Assembly (NCBI GenBank): GCA_019429445.1
Contig: JAHYIW010000014.1
Span: 1-64,000, forward strand
DNA: 64,000 nt
Direction of reading: 5' to 3'
DNA from: Desulfuromonadaceae bacterium
GTDB lineage: Bacteria; Desulfobacterota; Desulfuromonadia; Desulfuromonadales; JAHYIW01
Under the pieces are notes generated by a model. The model made no database searches and was not told the origin of the DNA. It worked only from the letters and a program-made list of their open reading frames with translations. Each line of letters begins with the position of its first letter. Positions within the stretch are counted from its first letter, which is position 1. Shown piece after piece: positions 37,532-47,033 of the stretch. The position numbers and the translations under genes were made by a program.

Positions 37532-39001
37532 ATGAAGTCGACTGACACAGACATACACAAACGCCAGCAACAGCGGCTGATGAACGAGATCATGGAGCTG
37601 CTGGTGACGCACTTCGGTGCCGGGTTGAGCGAAGATGAACTGGATCGTTCGATTGAACGGTTGCAGAAGTCGTTCGCTCTGGCGCAGGCCTCGCACGACA
37701 CGCAAATGCGCAAATCGGGAGAACCTTATATTTTTCACCCGCTGCGGGTTGCCCATTTTGCGGCGCGCCACTGGATGGATTTTCCGTCGATTATTGCTGC
37801 GATTTTGCATGATGTTGTCGAGGATACTCCGGTAACACTGGCGCATGTCAGCGAAGAGTTCGGGAAAGAAGTGGCGTTTCTGGTTAACGGCCTGACCAAG
37901 GTGACGGATGATAATCTCAGTCGCGATGCCCTGAAGGCGGAGACGTACCGCAAAACGGTGCTGTCAGCGGTCGATGATGTCCGTGTCCTGTGTCTCAAAT
38001 TCTGGGATCGAATTGATAATTTACAAACGATCGGTGTCCTTAAACCGGAAAAACAATCATTGATTGCGGAGGAAACCCGTACTGTCTATGTTCCGCTGGC
38101 GCGTCATCTCGGCATGGGGTATGTTGCCTCCGAGCTTGAGGCTTTGTCGTTGCAGGTGGTATATCCGCGTCTCGCGGCAACCTATCACGCGCTGATTGAA
38201 GAGCTGCGTCATGAGTTTACGCCTAAGTTGCGAAAAATTCGTTCCAAGATCCAGAACTCTTTTGAGCAGCATAAGCTCAATGCAACCTTGCGTGACCGCT
38301 GGCGCTCATTTTCGACCGATGCTGCCAAGCAGAGAAAGCGCGGAGTCACTTCGCTGTATACGCTGGAAATTCAGGTTGATCGCACGATGGATGCCTATGT
38401 GGCGCTCGGTTTACTGCACGGTATATATTATCCGATCCCCGGTAAATTACGCGATCATCTCAGTGTCATGTCGCAGTTCGGTTATCAGGCCCTGAAAACG
38501 ACGGTTCAGGCGCGAACCACGCGAATTCGCGTCGAAATCACCACCCGCAAGCTGGCGCGTTTCAATGCGGCAGGGGTTTTGGCGCCAGGTTTTGAATTCC
38601 GCAAAGATAATTTCCGTGAACTGATGCATTCACTCTCCGACGGCGAATCGGCCTTCGATTCCGAACGCTTGCGACTGGCATCGAGTACGATTCAGGTCTA
38701 TACGCCGATCGGTCAGATCGTGACCTTGCCGGAGGGGAGCAGCGTTCTCGATTTTGCTTTCCAGATTCACGAAGCGCTTGGCCTGCACGCACAACGCGCG
38801 CGGGTCAATGGTCAAACCCGCCAGCTGCGATCGCGCCTGATGGATGGTGATCAGGTCGGGATTGAACGCGCCGATAAGCCGGTAGTGCTGCCGAAATGGC
38901 TCGAATGGACGGTCACTCCGAAAGCACGTAACGCTATCCGGCGTTACCTGCGGACCCGGGTCAAGGAGAGCGATAAAAATGAGGAACAATCCACCGTTTA
39001 A
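37532..39001 (+). CDS. Divergent RelA/SpoT homologue, HD-TGS without synthetase
   Basis: The 489 residues align with RSH proteins. The HD hydrolase domain (about 50-200) is complete: HPLRVA, ILHDVVEDTP, KFWDRIDNLQT and IYVPLARHLGM-like TVYVPLARHLGMGY. The synthetase region is shortened and lacks the usual substrate-binding and magnesium residues; only LGLLHGIYYPIPGKLRDHL and FGYQALKTTV remain recognisable. A TGS domain (about 385-445, IQVYTPIGQIVTLPEG) follows, and the ACT domain is missing. It is probably a (p)ppGpp hydrolase or a sensor with no synthesis. It overlaps the deacetylase gene by 23 nt. Confidence 0.8.
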   Translation: MKSTDTDIHKRQQQRLMNEIMELLVTHFGAGLSEDELDRSIERLQKSFALAQASHDTQMRKSGEPYIFHPLRVAHFAARHWMDFPSIIAAILHDVVEDTPVTLAHVSEEFGKEVAFLVNGLTKVTDDNLSRDALKAETYRKTVLSAVDDVRVLCLKFWDRIDNLQTIGVLKPEKQSLIAEETRTVYVPLARHLGMGYVASELEALSLQVVYPRLAATYHALIEELRHEFTPKLRKIRSKIQNSFEQHKLNATLRDRWRSFSTDAAKQRKRGVTSLYTLEIQVDRTMDAYVALGLLHGIYYPIPGKLRDHLSVMSQFGYQALKTTVQARTTRIRVEITTRKLARFNAAGVLAPGFEFRKDNFRELMHSLSDGESAFDSERLRLASSTIQVYTPIGQIVTLPEGSSVLDFAFQIHEALGLHAQRARVNGQTRQLRSRLMDGDQVGIERADKPVVLPKWLEWTVTPKARNAIRRYLRTRVKESDKNEEQSTV

Positions 39002-40043
39002 ATTGTGGTTGACCATGCTGCTCTTGTTACTGTTCGTCGCGCCGGTGTCGGCGGGCGTTAACGTCTTTGTTTATCACCGTTTTGATGATGTCCGTTATCC
39101 TTCCACAAATATTTCTGGCGACATATTCTCCCAACAACTTGAATGGCTGCGTACTGAAAACTATCAAGTGCTGACTTTGGGTGCGGTTGTTGATCGCCTG
39201 CGTTCCGGACAGAGCCTCCCAAAGAGATGCGCGGTGTTGACGATTGACGACGCGTTCAGCTCGTTTTACACGGCAGGCCTGCCGCTGTTGAAACAATTCG
39301 GTTTCCCGGCGACGCTGTTTGTCAACATCGACGGGATTGGCGGTGCCAGTTACATGAGCTGGGCGCAATTAGCTGAGGTTGCCGCGACCGGGATTGAAAT
39401 CGGCAATCATTCGGCTACGCACGATTATCTGGTTGAAAAACGTTCAGGTGAGGACGAGGCGCAACGATTGACGCGGATTCGCGCTGATTTGAGTCGCGCC
39501 CAACAGACGCTGCGCAAAAATCTTGGTATTGAACCGAAAGTATTTTCCTATCCCTATGGCGAGTACGACTTGCAGCTGCAACAGTTGGTCGCCGAGCTTG
39601 GTTTCTCTGCGGCTGTTGCACAACAGTCCGGGGTGGTGAATGCGGCAACGGACCGCTACGCTCTGCCGCGTTTTCCGATGGGCGGCCAGTATGCGACATT
39701 ACGTGGTTTTCGCGATAAGTTGGCGATGGAGGCGCTTCAGGTCGAGGTGTCGTCCCCGGTAAATCCGCTTGCCCCTGAAAATCCCCCGACACTGCGGCTT
39801 AAGATCACTGATCCGGAGGTTGATCTGGGGAGGTTGAATTGTTATATCGATGGGAGTCCCCGCTGTGCAATGACGTGGGAAGGGGATGTCGGCGCTGACA
39901 CCTGGTTAACGATTTCAGCCGCCACCCCTTTATCCGGTCGTCGCGGAAAATTTACGCTGACGGCACCGAACCGCCGCACCGGACGGTGGCACTGGTTCAG
40001 TCAGTTATGGATTTTTCCGGTGGTTGCTGAGGGCGACCGCTGA
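38979..40043 (+). CDS. Exported polysaccharide deacetylase
   Basis: The 354 residues have a signal peptide or anchor (about 8-26, WLTMLLLLLFVAPVSAG), then a NodB-type deacetylase: VFVYHRFDD, the TIDDAF metal motif (near 87), EIGNHSATHDYL with two zinc histidines (near 140), and SYPYGEYD. The C-terminal 100 residues are a separate beta-rich domain. The substrate may be chitin-like, peptidoglycan or exopolysaccharide. It starts inside the RSH gene and ends 47 nt inside the convergent glucosaminidase gene. Confidence 0.88.
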   Translation: MRNNPPFKLWLTMLLLLLFVAPVSAGVNVFVYHRFDDVRYPSTNISGDIFSQQLEWLRTENYQVLTLGAVVDRLRSGQSLPKRCAVLTIDDAFSSFYTAGLPLLKQFGFPATLFVNIDGIGGASYMSWAQLAEVAATGIEIGNHSATHDYLVEKRSGEDEAQRLTRIRADLSRAQQTLRKNLGIEPKVFSYPYGEYDLQLQQLVAELGFSAAVAQQSGVVNAATDRYALPRFPMGGQYATLRGFRDKLAMEALQVEVSSPVNPLAPENPPTLRLKITDPEVDLGRLNCYIDGSPRCAMTWEGDVGADTWLTISAATPLSGRRGKFTLTAPNRRTGRWHWFSQLWIFPVVAEGDR

Positions 40044-40992
40044 ATTTGGCGGCGGAAAAAAGACCATAGGTGGGAGGTTGCACCGCTGCTTCCGGTCGGC
40101 GTAGATAAACATCGGTCAGCCGCATCAAATTGTTGCTGCGGATAAGTCGACGGAGTTCTTCCACATACGCCTGCCGCCGGGTTGAATAAAACTCCAGATG
40201 TTGTGCCAGATCAAGCCCCCGTAACGGTTGACCGGACGATCTCAACTCAGCACGTTTGTTACGTAGCTCTCGATAAGCCCAGTGCGTATTGATGTTGTGC
40301 AGGTATGAGCGAATTGACGCGAGCAGATTTTTAAAGCGCTTGATTTCGTAGGTTTCACCCTCCGGGCGGTCGTGTGGTGTGATTCCCGTCCCTGGTTTGA
40401 AGGTCCACTCACCAAAGAGATTATTGGCCAGTCGGGCGAAACGCGAGGTTCCCCATCCCGACTCGTTTGCAGCCTGGGCCAGCACCAGTGACGCCGGTAC
40501 CTGATCCACCCTGCGCAGCAATTTTTCCATCGTTTGCGGGTCGGTTAGCGGGTCTTTTTTGATTCCGTAATCGCGGGCCAATTGTTGTACCCAGAGGACA
40601 TCGCGCGCTTTGATTTCATTATGACGCGAGGCGTTGGGTGCTTTCAGTTCGATCAGGCGTTTCCGATCAGCGAGAATTTCGTTATTGGCCATCAGCACCA
40701 TCGGTAACAGGGACAGAAAGAAAATACGTTTTTTGTCTGTAACGTGTGGAACCTTCTCCATATCGTCCGGCAGGTTGGTCAGGATGAAACGTGGTACACC
40801 CCGGTTGAGGGTATCCCAGTCGTAGTTTTTTTCTTGCAGGTAATCGTCCAGTTCGAGATGATTGTCATATTCGATCTGTGGCAATGGCTGGTCGTGGTCT
40901 TTAAGTTCGGCACGACAATTACAGGGAGTAGCGATCAGCAATAACCCTGACCACAACAGTACAAAAAATAGCAGACTGGTTTTTAAACTCAT
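39997..40992 (-). CDS. Bax-like glucosaminidase-domain protein
   Basis: The 331-residue protein has a signal peptide (about 5-28) and a glucosaminidase/Bax domain (about 160-290) with LAQAANESGWGTSRFA, in which the glutamate is the expected catalytic residue, plus NNLFGEWTF and YLHNINTHWAYRELR. It should cut peptidoglycan or a related glycan. Its 3' end overlaps the deacetylase gene on the other strand by 47 nt. Confidence 0.88.
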   Translation of the reverse strand: MSLKTSLLFFVLLWSGLLLIATPCNCRAELKDHDQPLPQIEYDNHLELDDYLQEKNYDWDTLNRGVPRFILTNLPDDMEKVPHVTDKKRIFFLSLLPMVLMANNEILADRKRLIELKAPNASRHNEIKARDVLWVQQLARDYGIKKDPLTDPQTMEKLLRRVDQVPASLVLAQAANESGWGTSRFARLANNLFGEWTFKPGTGITPHDRPEGETYEIKRFKNLLASIRSYLHNINTHWAYRELRNKRAELRSSGQPLRGLDLAQHLEFYSTRRQAYVEELRRLIRSNNLMRLTDVYLRRPEAAVQPPTYGLFSAAKFSGRPQQPPEKSITD

Positions 40993-41092
40993 TTAAGTCC
41001 TTTTGGGGCCTTTTTTACGTGCGCTGTTCAGCCTGTTTTAAGTCGTCGTAAAATAGCTGAATCGAGATACGACCGCAAGCCGGAGTTTATCG

Positions 41093-41512
41093 ATGAAATC
41101 ATTTCGTAAAGAACTTTGGTTCAACATACCGCAGCGTCGCGGTTTTCTTAATATTACCACAGAGATCGCCAAATGTTTGCACGACAGCGGCATTCACGAG
41201 GGGCTGTGTCTGGTCAATGCCATGCATATTACCGCCTCGGTCTTCATTAACGATGACGAAAACGGTCTGCATGCTGATTTTGAACGCTGGCTCGAAGAGC
41301 TGGCTCCGCATCAGCCATTATCGCGCTATCAACATAATCTGACCGGCGAGGATAATGGTGACGCTCATCTTAAACGCACCGTTATGGGGCGCGAGGTTGT
41401 GGTCGCGGTAACCGCCGGCAAGCTCGATTTCGGACCGTGGGAGCAGATTTTTTACGGTGAGTTCGATGGTCAACGGCGCAAACGGGTGCTGGTCAAGATC
41501 ATCGGAGAGTAG
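41093..41512 (+). CDS. YjbQ (UPF0047) family protein
   Basis: The 139-residue protein shows the family segments [10 protein letters not shown]-like ([15 protein letters not shown]), [18 protein letters not shown], and [18 protein letters not shown]. Members have been linked to weak thiamine phosphate synthase activity, but the physiological role is unsettled. It lies 5 nt upstream of the glycosyltransferase gene, so the two are probably co-transcribed. Confidence 0.9.
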   Translation: MKSFRKELWFNIPQRRGFLNITTEIAKCLHDSGIHEGLCLVNAMHITASVFINDDENGLHADFERWLEELAPHQPLSRYQHNLTGEDNGDAHLKRTVMGREVVVAVTAGKLDFGPWEQIFYGEFDGQRRKRVLVKIIGE

Positions 41513-41517
41513 CCGCC

Positions 41518-42600
41518 ATGGTACCACCCCCTGTCCTTTCTGTCATCGTCCCCCTGCTCAATGATGTTGCTGAGTTGCCAGGCTTCTTTGCCTCTCTGGC
41601 GGGGCAACGTGGAAGCTCCCTTGAACTGCTGATCTGTGATGGTGGTTCGACCGACGCCGGACGGGAGCGTGTACTCGAACTCGGTGCCACGCTGCCGTTC
41701 CCCTGCCGGTTGCTCGCCTGTGAGCGGGGCAGGGCGCGGCAACTGAATGCCGGGGCGCGTGCCGCGCAGGCAGCAACCCTGCTGTTTTTGCATGTCGACT
41801 CTCGTTTTGCGGACGAAAATGCGTTGTACCGGGCGGAGCTTGCCCTCAACGAAGCGATTGCTGCTGCCAAAACTGAACGTATTGCCGGGCACTTCCCGCT
41901 GCTGTTCAGACGCCGCACCGCTGCACCTTCCTTGCCCTACAGCTATTATGCCTGCAAGGCGCGGCTTGATCGTCGCGGGTGCACCCACGGTGATCAGGGG
42001 CTGATGTTGCGAGCAAGTTTTTTCACAGAGCTGGGTGCGTTTGACGAAACGCTGCCGGTGCTCGAAGATACACGCCTGGCGGATAAAATTCGCGGGGTGG
42101 GACAGTGGATGTTGTTTGATGCTGAAATTTCTACCTCGGCACGACGTTTCGAGACGGAAGGGCTGTATGAGCGGCAGACACTGAACGCCCTGATCATGAA
42201 CTTTGCAGCGATTGGCTGGAACGATTTTTTCATTGCTGCCGCCGATATTTATCGTTGTCAGGATCAAACCGAACGCTTGCGGCTGCTTCCGGTCATTGGA
42301 TTGATTGGTGAGCTGACCGCCCGGATGAGCTGGCGAAGGCGCTGGTCGCTCTGGTACCGTACCGGGGGGTACGTGCGACAGCAGGCGTGGCAGATCGCGC
42401 TGTATGCCGATCTCCGGAGTAATTTTCGACGGCACATATCCTTTGCTCAATATCAGTTGAACTGGCTTGAACGCTGGGATCGTTACGGGGATCGCTTAAC
42501 GGATCACGTGCCGGGACGATGTGCCGCAATGCTCTTAACCTGCGTCTGGTTTCACTGGCTATACCGGCGTCGCCTGCAAATGGAAAAAGACGAGTCGTGA
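41518..42600 (+). CDS. Family 2 glycosyltransferase with C-terminal extension
   Basis: The 360 residues contain a GT-A fold (1-220): LSVIVPLLNDVAELPGF, CDGGSTDAG (nucleotide-sugar aspartate, near 41), RARQLNAGA, LFLHVDSRF (near 85), HGDQGLMLRAS and VLEDTRLADK. This resembles the TIGR04283 group found with arsenosugar or rSAM genes. The C-terminal 140 residues (about 220-360) are Arg/Trp/Tyr-rich with no known motif and may lie at the membrane. The stop is followed directly by the 7-bp tandem repeat. Confidence 0.85.
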   Translation: MVPPPVLSVIVPLLNDVAELPGFFASLAGQRGSSLELLICDGGSTDAGRERVLELGATLPFPCRLLACERGRARQLNAGARAAQAATLLFLHVDSRFADENALYRAELALNEAIAAAKTERIAGHFPLLFRRRTAAPSLPYSYYACKARLDRRGCTHGDQGLMLRASFFTELGAFDETLPVLEDTRLADKIRGVGQWMLFDAEISTSARRFETEGLYERQTLNALIMNFAAIGWNDFFIAAADIYRCQDQTERLRLLPVIGLIGELTARMSWRRRWSLWYRTGGYVRQQAWQIALYADLRSNFRRHISFAQYQLNWLERWDRYGDRLTDHVPGRCAAMLLTCVWFHWLYRRRLQMEKDES

Positions 42601-42603
42601 TAT

Positions 42604-42732
<129 letters not shown>

Positions 42733-42783
42733 AGTGGCGGCTTATACCGTGGCCACTATTGCGGATCCGACCGCGCGCAATTT

Positions 42784-44172
42784 TTATCCGAGTTCGTTAT
42801 ACTCGCGGGCGCGAAACTCCACCCCTATCTCGTCTGCCGCGGCACGACATGCCGTCATATCGAGGCCGGGCAGGGCTACCGCGGTTGCAACCACCTCGGG
42901 GATATGCGCCTTCGCCAGAGTCAGAAACTCCCTAACCGCGACGTAACCCTGTTCACCGAAACGCGAACGGCACCAGTGCTGATACGTCGCGGCATCGGCA
43001 GCGTTGAGAGACACCGAAACAGTGTCGATCAGCCCGTGCAATTCCGGCAGAATATTGCGCTGATGAACCAGGTTCGCCTGGCCGTCAGTGTTGACCCGCA
43101 CTTTACACCCTTGCTCCTTGAGCCAGGCGGCAATTTTCTTGACCAGATCAATCCGCAACAGTGGTTCACCGTAGCCGCAGAAAACTACTTCGCGAAAACG
43201 GGACGGATCGCCGATGGCGGCGCGTACCTCGGCAACCGACGGCTCACGCTCCAGCTTGAGCTGATGCCCCTTAACAGTCCAATCCTTGAATTTGGCGCAA
43301 AAAGCACAGCTGTTGGTGCATCGATTGGTGATGTTCAGATAAAGGGAATCGCGGATGGCGTAAGCTATCCGCGCCGATTGATCGATGTCACCAATACCAA
43401 ACAGGCGATAGGCGTTAAGGCTGGTGATGCGGCTGATGTCGGCGAGCGACAGCCCTTTGATCTCAGCCAGTTTTTCCGCAGTGTAACGTAGGTAGGCGGG
43501 TTCATTGCGTTTACCGCGAAATTTTTGCGGTGACAGATAGGGGCAGTCGGTTTCGATCAACAGATGATCCGTGGAAATCGACCGCGCCACGGCGCGCAGT
43601 GCGTCGTTATTCGGATAGGTGATGGTTGCGGGGAAAGAGATGTAAAACCCGATCTCAATGCAGGCGTGAGCCATGGCGATGTCACCAGAGAAACAGTGCA
43701 GTACACCGCCGACCGCTGCCGCGTCTTCTTCGCGCAACATGGTCAACACATCGTCGTGCGCGTCACGATCATGAACAATGAGCGGAAGATTGACCTCTTT
43801 GGCCAGCGCGATCTGGTGACGAAAACAGTTGCGCTGAATGGCGCGCGGTGCGCGGTCACGATAATAATCCAGCCCTATCTCGCCGACCGCGACAACCTTG
43901 TCAGATGATACGATCAACTGTTGCAATGCGGCGCGAGTTTCTGCGTTGGCCGTTGCTGCATCGTGGGGGTGAATGCCAACTGCGGCATAGATGTGCGGGG
44001 TGCTCCTTGCCAATTCCACAGCAGCCTGTGAACTCTTCAAGTCGCAGCCGACGGTAAGGATGTGCGTGACCCCGGCAGCGGTGGCGCGCGTGATCACGGC
44101 CGCGCGGTCCGCGTCGTAGCCAGCTCCATCAAGGTGTGCATGGGTGTCTGTCAATTGAACAGGTCGATTCAT
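42784..44172 (-). CDS. TatD DNase fused to radical SAM domain
   Basis: Residues 1-258 are a complete TatD-type metal nuclease: TDTHAHLDGAGYD, VGIHPHDA, VGEIGLDYYRD, PLIVHDRDAH, LHCFSGD and ETDCPYLSP. Residues about 270-462 are a radical SAM domain with NRCTNSCAFC (CxxxCxxC cluster motif), FCGYGEPLLRIDL and VRVNTDGQANL. In many genomes the two are separate neighbouring genes (TatD-associated radical SAM protein). Here they form one 462-residue chain. The reaction is unknown. It is the last gene of the tmk-holB-ricT-metG operon, 93 nt behind metG. Confidence 0.9.
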   Translation of the reverse strand: MNRPVQLTDTHAHLDGAGYDADRAAVITRATAAGVTHILTVGCDLKSSQAAVELARSTPHIYAAVGIHPHDAATANAETRAALQQLIVSSDKVVAVGEIGLDYYRDRAPRAIQRNCFRHQIALAKEVNLPLIVHDRDAHDDVLTMLREEDAAAVGGVLHCFSGDIAMAHACIEIGFYISFPATITYPNNDALRAVARSISTDHLLIETDCPYLSPQKFRGKRNEPAYLRYTAEKLAEIKGLSLADISRITSLNAYRLFGIGDIDQSARIAYAIRDSLYLNITNRCTNSCAFCAKFKDWTVKGHQLKLEREPSVAEVRAAIGDPSRFREVVFCGYGEPLLRIDLVKKIAAWLKEQGCKVRVNTDGQANLVHQRNILPELHGLIDTVSVSLNAADAATYQHWCRSRFGEQGYVAVREFLTLAKAHIPEVVATAVALPGLDMTACRAAADEIGVEFRAREYNELG

Positions 44173-44197
44173 CGTTAGCGTTCCATAGCGGGGTTAA

Positions 44198-44223
44198 ACA
44201 GGGGACGCTGAAACGTCCCCTGT
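44198..44223. terminator. Hairpin between metG and tatD-rSAM
   Basis: A 10-bp perfect stem (44198-44207 with 44214-44223) has a 6-nt loop and no T run on either strand. It may attenuate transcription or protect the metG mRNA end rather than terminate. Confidence 0.4.
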
Positions 44224-44265
44224 GGTCGGTTCACATGCAAGCTGCTGTCACCTGCGAAGTGACGG

Positions 44266-45795
44266 CTACTCGTGCTCAATACGCGGAAAAAGCGGCTCAG
44301 CTTTGGCAATTCTGGTGCCTGGCTGCAACCCACCCCAGTGATCATTCCCGTCAAGCGTAACATCGTTTCCGTCACACCCCAGGGTGGTGAGGATTGAGGC
44401 GGCACTCCCCGGCATGAACGGTGCGATCAGCATCGCGATCAGGCGTACCCCTTCGAGAAGGTTATACATCACTGTCCCCAGTCGTGTGCGTTGTGATGCA
44501 TCTTTCGCCAGCGTCCAGGGGGCGGATTCATCGATATATTTGTTCGCTGCGCTGACCAGTTCCCAAATCGTCTGCAACGTTTTGTTGAAGGCCATCTCGG
44601 TCATTTGCTGGTCGATTAAAGTAATTGCCGCCGGAAATTTTTCCTGCAAGAGGCGGTCAATCTCTGCAAGTTCGCCTGGCGCCGGCAATTCCCCGTCAAA
44701 GTATTTGTTGAGCATGGCGGTCGTACGGCTGAGCAGATTTCCCAGATCGTTGGCCAGGTCAGAATTAATGCGATGTATCAGCGCCGCATGAGAGAAGTCG
44801 CCGTCGAGACCGAACGGAACCTCACGCAGCAGGAAGTAGCGGATCGCATCGACCCCGTATTTGTCGACCAGCATATGTGGCTCGACAACGTTACGCAGGC
44901 TCTTGCTCATCTTTTGACCTTCGACCGTCCACCAACCGTGAGCAAAGATTTTTTTCGGCAATGGAATCCCTGCGGCGAGCAGGAAGGTCGGCCAGTAAAC
45001 CGCGTGGAAGCGCAGAATATCCTTGCCGATAACATGTGCGTCGACGGGCCAGAATGTACCGTAATGACCTTCCTGGTCAGGATAGCCGAGAGCGGTAATG
45101 TAGTTGCTCAGCGCATCGAACCAGACGTAGATGACGTGTTTTTCATCCCCCGGAACCGGAATCCCCCAGGAGAAAGAGGTGCGGGAGATAGACAGGTCAC
45201 GTAAACCTTCTTTGATAAAACTAAGGATTTCGTTGCGGCGGGAACGCGGTTGAATGAAATCCGGATTCTCCTCGATGTGCTTGAGTAACTGGTCCTGATA
45301 TTTGCTCATCCGAAAGAAATAAGACTCTTCCTTGAGTTTGTCCGTCGGCCGACCGCAATCAGGACAACTGCCATCCATCAATTGTTTTTCAGTCCAGAAG
45401 GTTTCACAGGGAGTGCAGTACCAGTCTTCGTATTCGCCGAGATAAATATCGCCCTTGCCCTGAATGAGCTTAAACAGGTGATGAACCCCTTTTTTGTGTC
45501 GTTCCTGAGAGGTGCGAATAAAGTCGTCGTGAGTGATATTGAGCTTTTCCCACAGCGACTGGTAGCGTTTCATCACCCGGTCGGCCAATTCGAGAGGCGT
45601 CTCACCCTGAGCGTGGGCGGCTTTTTCGACTTTCTGGCCATGCTCGTCGGTGCCGGTGAGAAAAAATACTTTGTAACCGCGAGCACGTTTGTAACGGGCA
45701 ATTGCGTCGCAGGCCAAAGTGGTATAGGCGTGGCCAATGTGAGGGACGTCATTCACATAATAGATCGGGGTGGTGACGTAAAAATGCTTGTCCAT
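44266..45795 (-). CDS. metG: Methionyl-tRNA synthetase
   Basis: MetG charges tRNA-Met. The 509 residues contain YYVNDVPHIGHAYTT (HIGH motif, near 20), a CTPC...CPDC zinc knuckle (near 127-145), and KMSKSLRN (KMSKS motif, near 298). The chain ends after the anticodon-binding helices; the C-terminal tRNA-binding (EMAP-like) domain of longer forms is absent. The start overlaps the ricT stop by one base. Confidence 0.96.
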   Translation of the reverse strand: MDKHFYVTTPIYYVNDVPHIGHAYTTLACDAIARYKRARGYKVFFLTGTDEHGQKVEKAAHAQGETPLELADRVMKRYQSLWEKLNITHDDFIRTSQERHKKGVHHLFKLIQGKGDIYLGEYEDWYCTPCETFWTEKQLMDGSCPDCGRPTDKLKEESYFFRMSKYQDQLLKHIEENPDFIQPRSRRNEILSFIKEGLRDLSISRTSFSWGIPVPGDEKHVIYVWFDALSNYITALGYPDQEGHYGTFWPVDAHVIGKDILRFHAVYWPTFLLAAGIPLPKKIFAHGWWTVEGQKMSKSLRNVVEPHMLVDKYGVDAIRYFLLREVPFGLDGDFSHAALIHRINSDLANDLGNLLSRTTAMLNKYFDGELPAPGELAEIDRLLQEKFPAAITLIDQQMTEMAFNKTLQTIWELVSAANKYIDESAPWTLAKDASQRTRLGTVMYNLLEGVRLIAMLIAPFMPGSAASILTTLGCDGNDVTLDGNDHWGGLQPGTRIAKAEPLFPRIEHE

Positions 45796-47009
45796 TATTT
45801 ATCTCCAGAATCCGGTTTGTCGCTCCGCCCGCGGCGACGCCCGCGGCGACGAATACGTTTTTTCCTGTCTGTCTGCCCCTGTGATTCACCGGCTTTTGCG
45901 GCGGGCGGGGTGTTGTTTGGGGGAGGTTGCTGGCGTTTTATCTCTTGTTCCTTGGTCCCTCCCTCGGCGCTGCTTGAGCGACGGCTGCGACGATTACGGC
46001 TGCGATTGCGCCGTTGTGGTTTATCACCGTCCGTGTCGCCGTTAAGCGGGTCCTTTTGATGGCGAGGTTCATCACCTTCGAGCGTCTGATTGCTTTCTGC
46101 GGAGGGGGGGACGGAAGTTGTCCCCGCTGGTGATTCAGTGTGCTTCTGATGTCGTGGACAGGTGTGAGCGGACTCTTTGCCGGAGCGGTGTTTGTCCGCA
46201 CAGGGAGGGGCATTTCCGGCAGAGAACTGCTCTGCGCTAACCTCGACACGGGTACCATCAGCGAGCAAGAGGGTAATTGTGCGTTGCAGGATATGGGTGT
46301 CGCACACGATGGCATCCTGCCCATCCCAGACAAACTTGCGACCGCTCTTTGGCAGCCCCTTTTTGAGATCACAATAGGTTTCGTACTCGTAGCTGAGACA
46401 GCAGAGAAGACGCCCACACTGGCCGGAAATCTTGCCCGGATTAAGCGCCAACCCTTGCTCTTTCGCCATCTTGACAGAGACCGGGGTAAATTCAGTCAGG
46501 AAGGAACAGCAACACAACTCTCGCCCACATACACCAAGTCCACCAATCATCTTCGCTTCATCGCGTACGCCGATCTGGCGCATTTCAATGCGGGTGTGAA
46601 AATGGTGGGCAAGATCCTTGACCAGTTCGCGAAAGTCGATGCGGCCATCAGCAGTGAAATAAAAGATGATTTTTGATCCATCGAACAGATATTCGGCGCG
46701 CACCAGTTTCATGTCCAGGTTACGTTCCTGAATGCGTTTATGGGTGTAGCGCTGAGCTTCTTCTTCGCGAGCCGTATTTCCGGAAGCCATCGTCAGATCA
46801 TCCGCAGTCGCGGGGCGCAGGACGGCTTTCAAGTTTTCTGGCGCTTCTTCATCGGCGATTTCGCGAGGGGGAACAACAACCGTGGCGAGGGCGCGACCGC
46901 GATCAGTTTCAACGATGATTTTATCCCCGCGACCAAAGCGAAAATTTTGCGCATTAAAATCATATTGTCGTCCCGCGTCGCGGAACTTGACAGTAACCAG
47001 GCGTATCAT
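45795..47009 (-). CDS. RicT-like PSP1-domain protein with long basic tail
   Basis: The N-terminal 265 residues are a YaaT/RicT-type PSP1 protein: FGRGDKIIVETDRG, the cysteine cluster CGRELCCCSFL and SGQCGRLLCCLSYEYETY, and KGLPKSGRKF. In Bacillus RicT binds Fe-S with RicA/RicF and influences RNase Y. Here residues about 268-404 form a disordered tail, first Ser/Thr/Pro/Glu-rich, then strongly basic (RRNRSRNRRSRRSS and RRRGRRRGRS), which should bind RNA or other polyanions. No ricA or ricF is adjacent. It lies between holB and metG. Confidence 0.88.
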   Translation of the reverse strand: MIRLVTVKFRDAGRQYDFNAQNFRFGRGDKIIVETDRGRALATVVVPPREIADEEAPENLKAVLRPATADDLTMASGNTAREEEAQRYTHKRIQERNLDMKLVRAEYLFDGSKIIFYFTADGRIDFRELVKDLAHHFHTRIEMRQIGVRDEAKMIGGLGVCGRELCCCSFLTEFTPVSVKMAKEQGLALNPGKISGQCGRLLCCLSYEYETYCDLKKGLPKSGRKFVWDGQDAIVCDTHILQRTITLLLADGTRVEVSAEQFSAGNAPPCADKHRSGKESAHTCPRHQKHTESPAGTTSVPPSAESNQTLEGDEPRHQKDPLNGDTDGDKPQRRNRSRNRRSRRSSSAEGGTKEQEIKRQQPPPNNTPPAAKAGESQGQTDRKKRIRRRGRRRGRSDKPDSGDK

Positions 47010-47033
47010 GGCAATCCTTTGTTGATCGTCCCG

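Noticed and set aside
41470-42450. Long minus-strand frame opposite the glycosyltransferase
   Set aside because: Pro/Arg/Gln-rich translation with no motif; the plus strand carries a clear GT-A fold.
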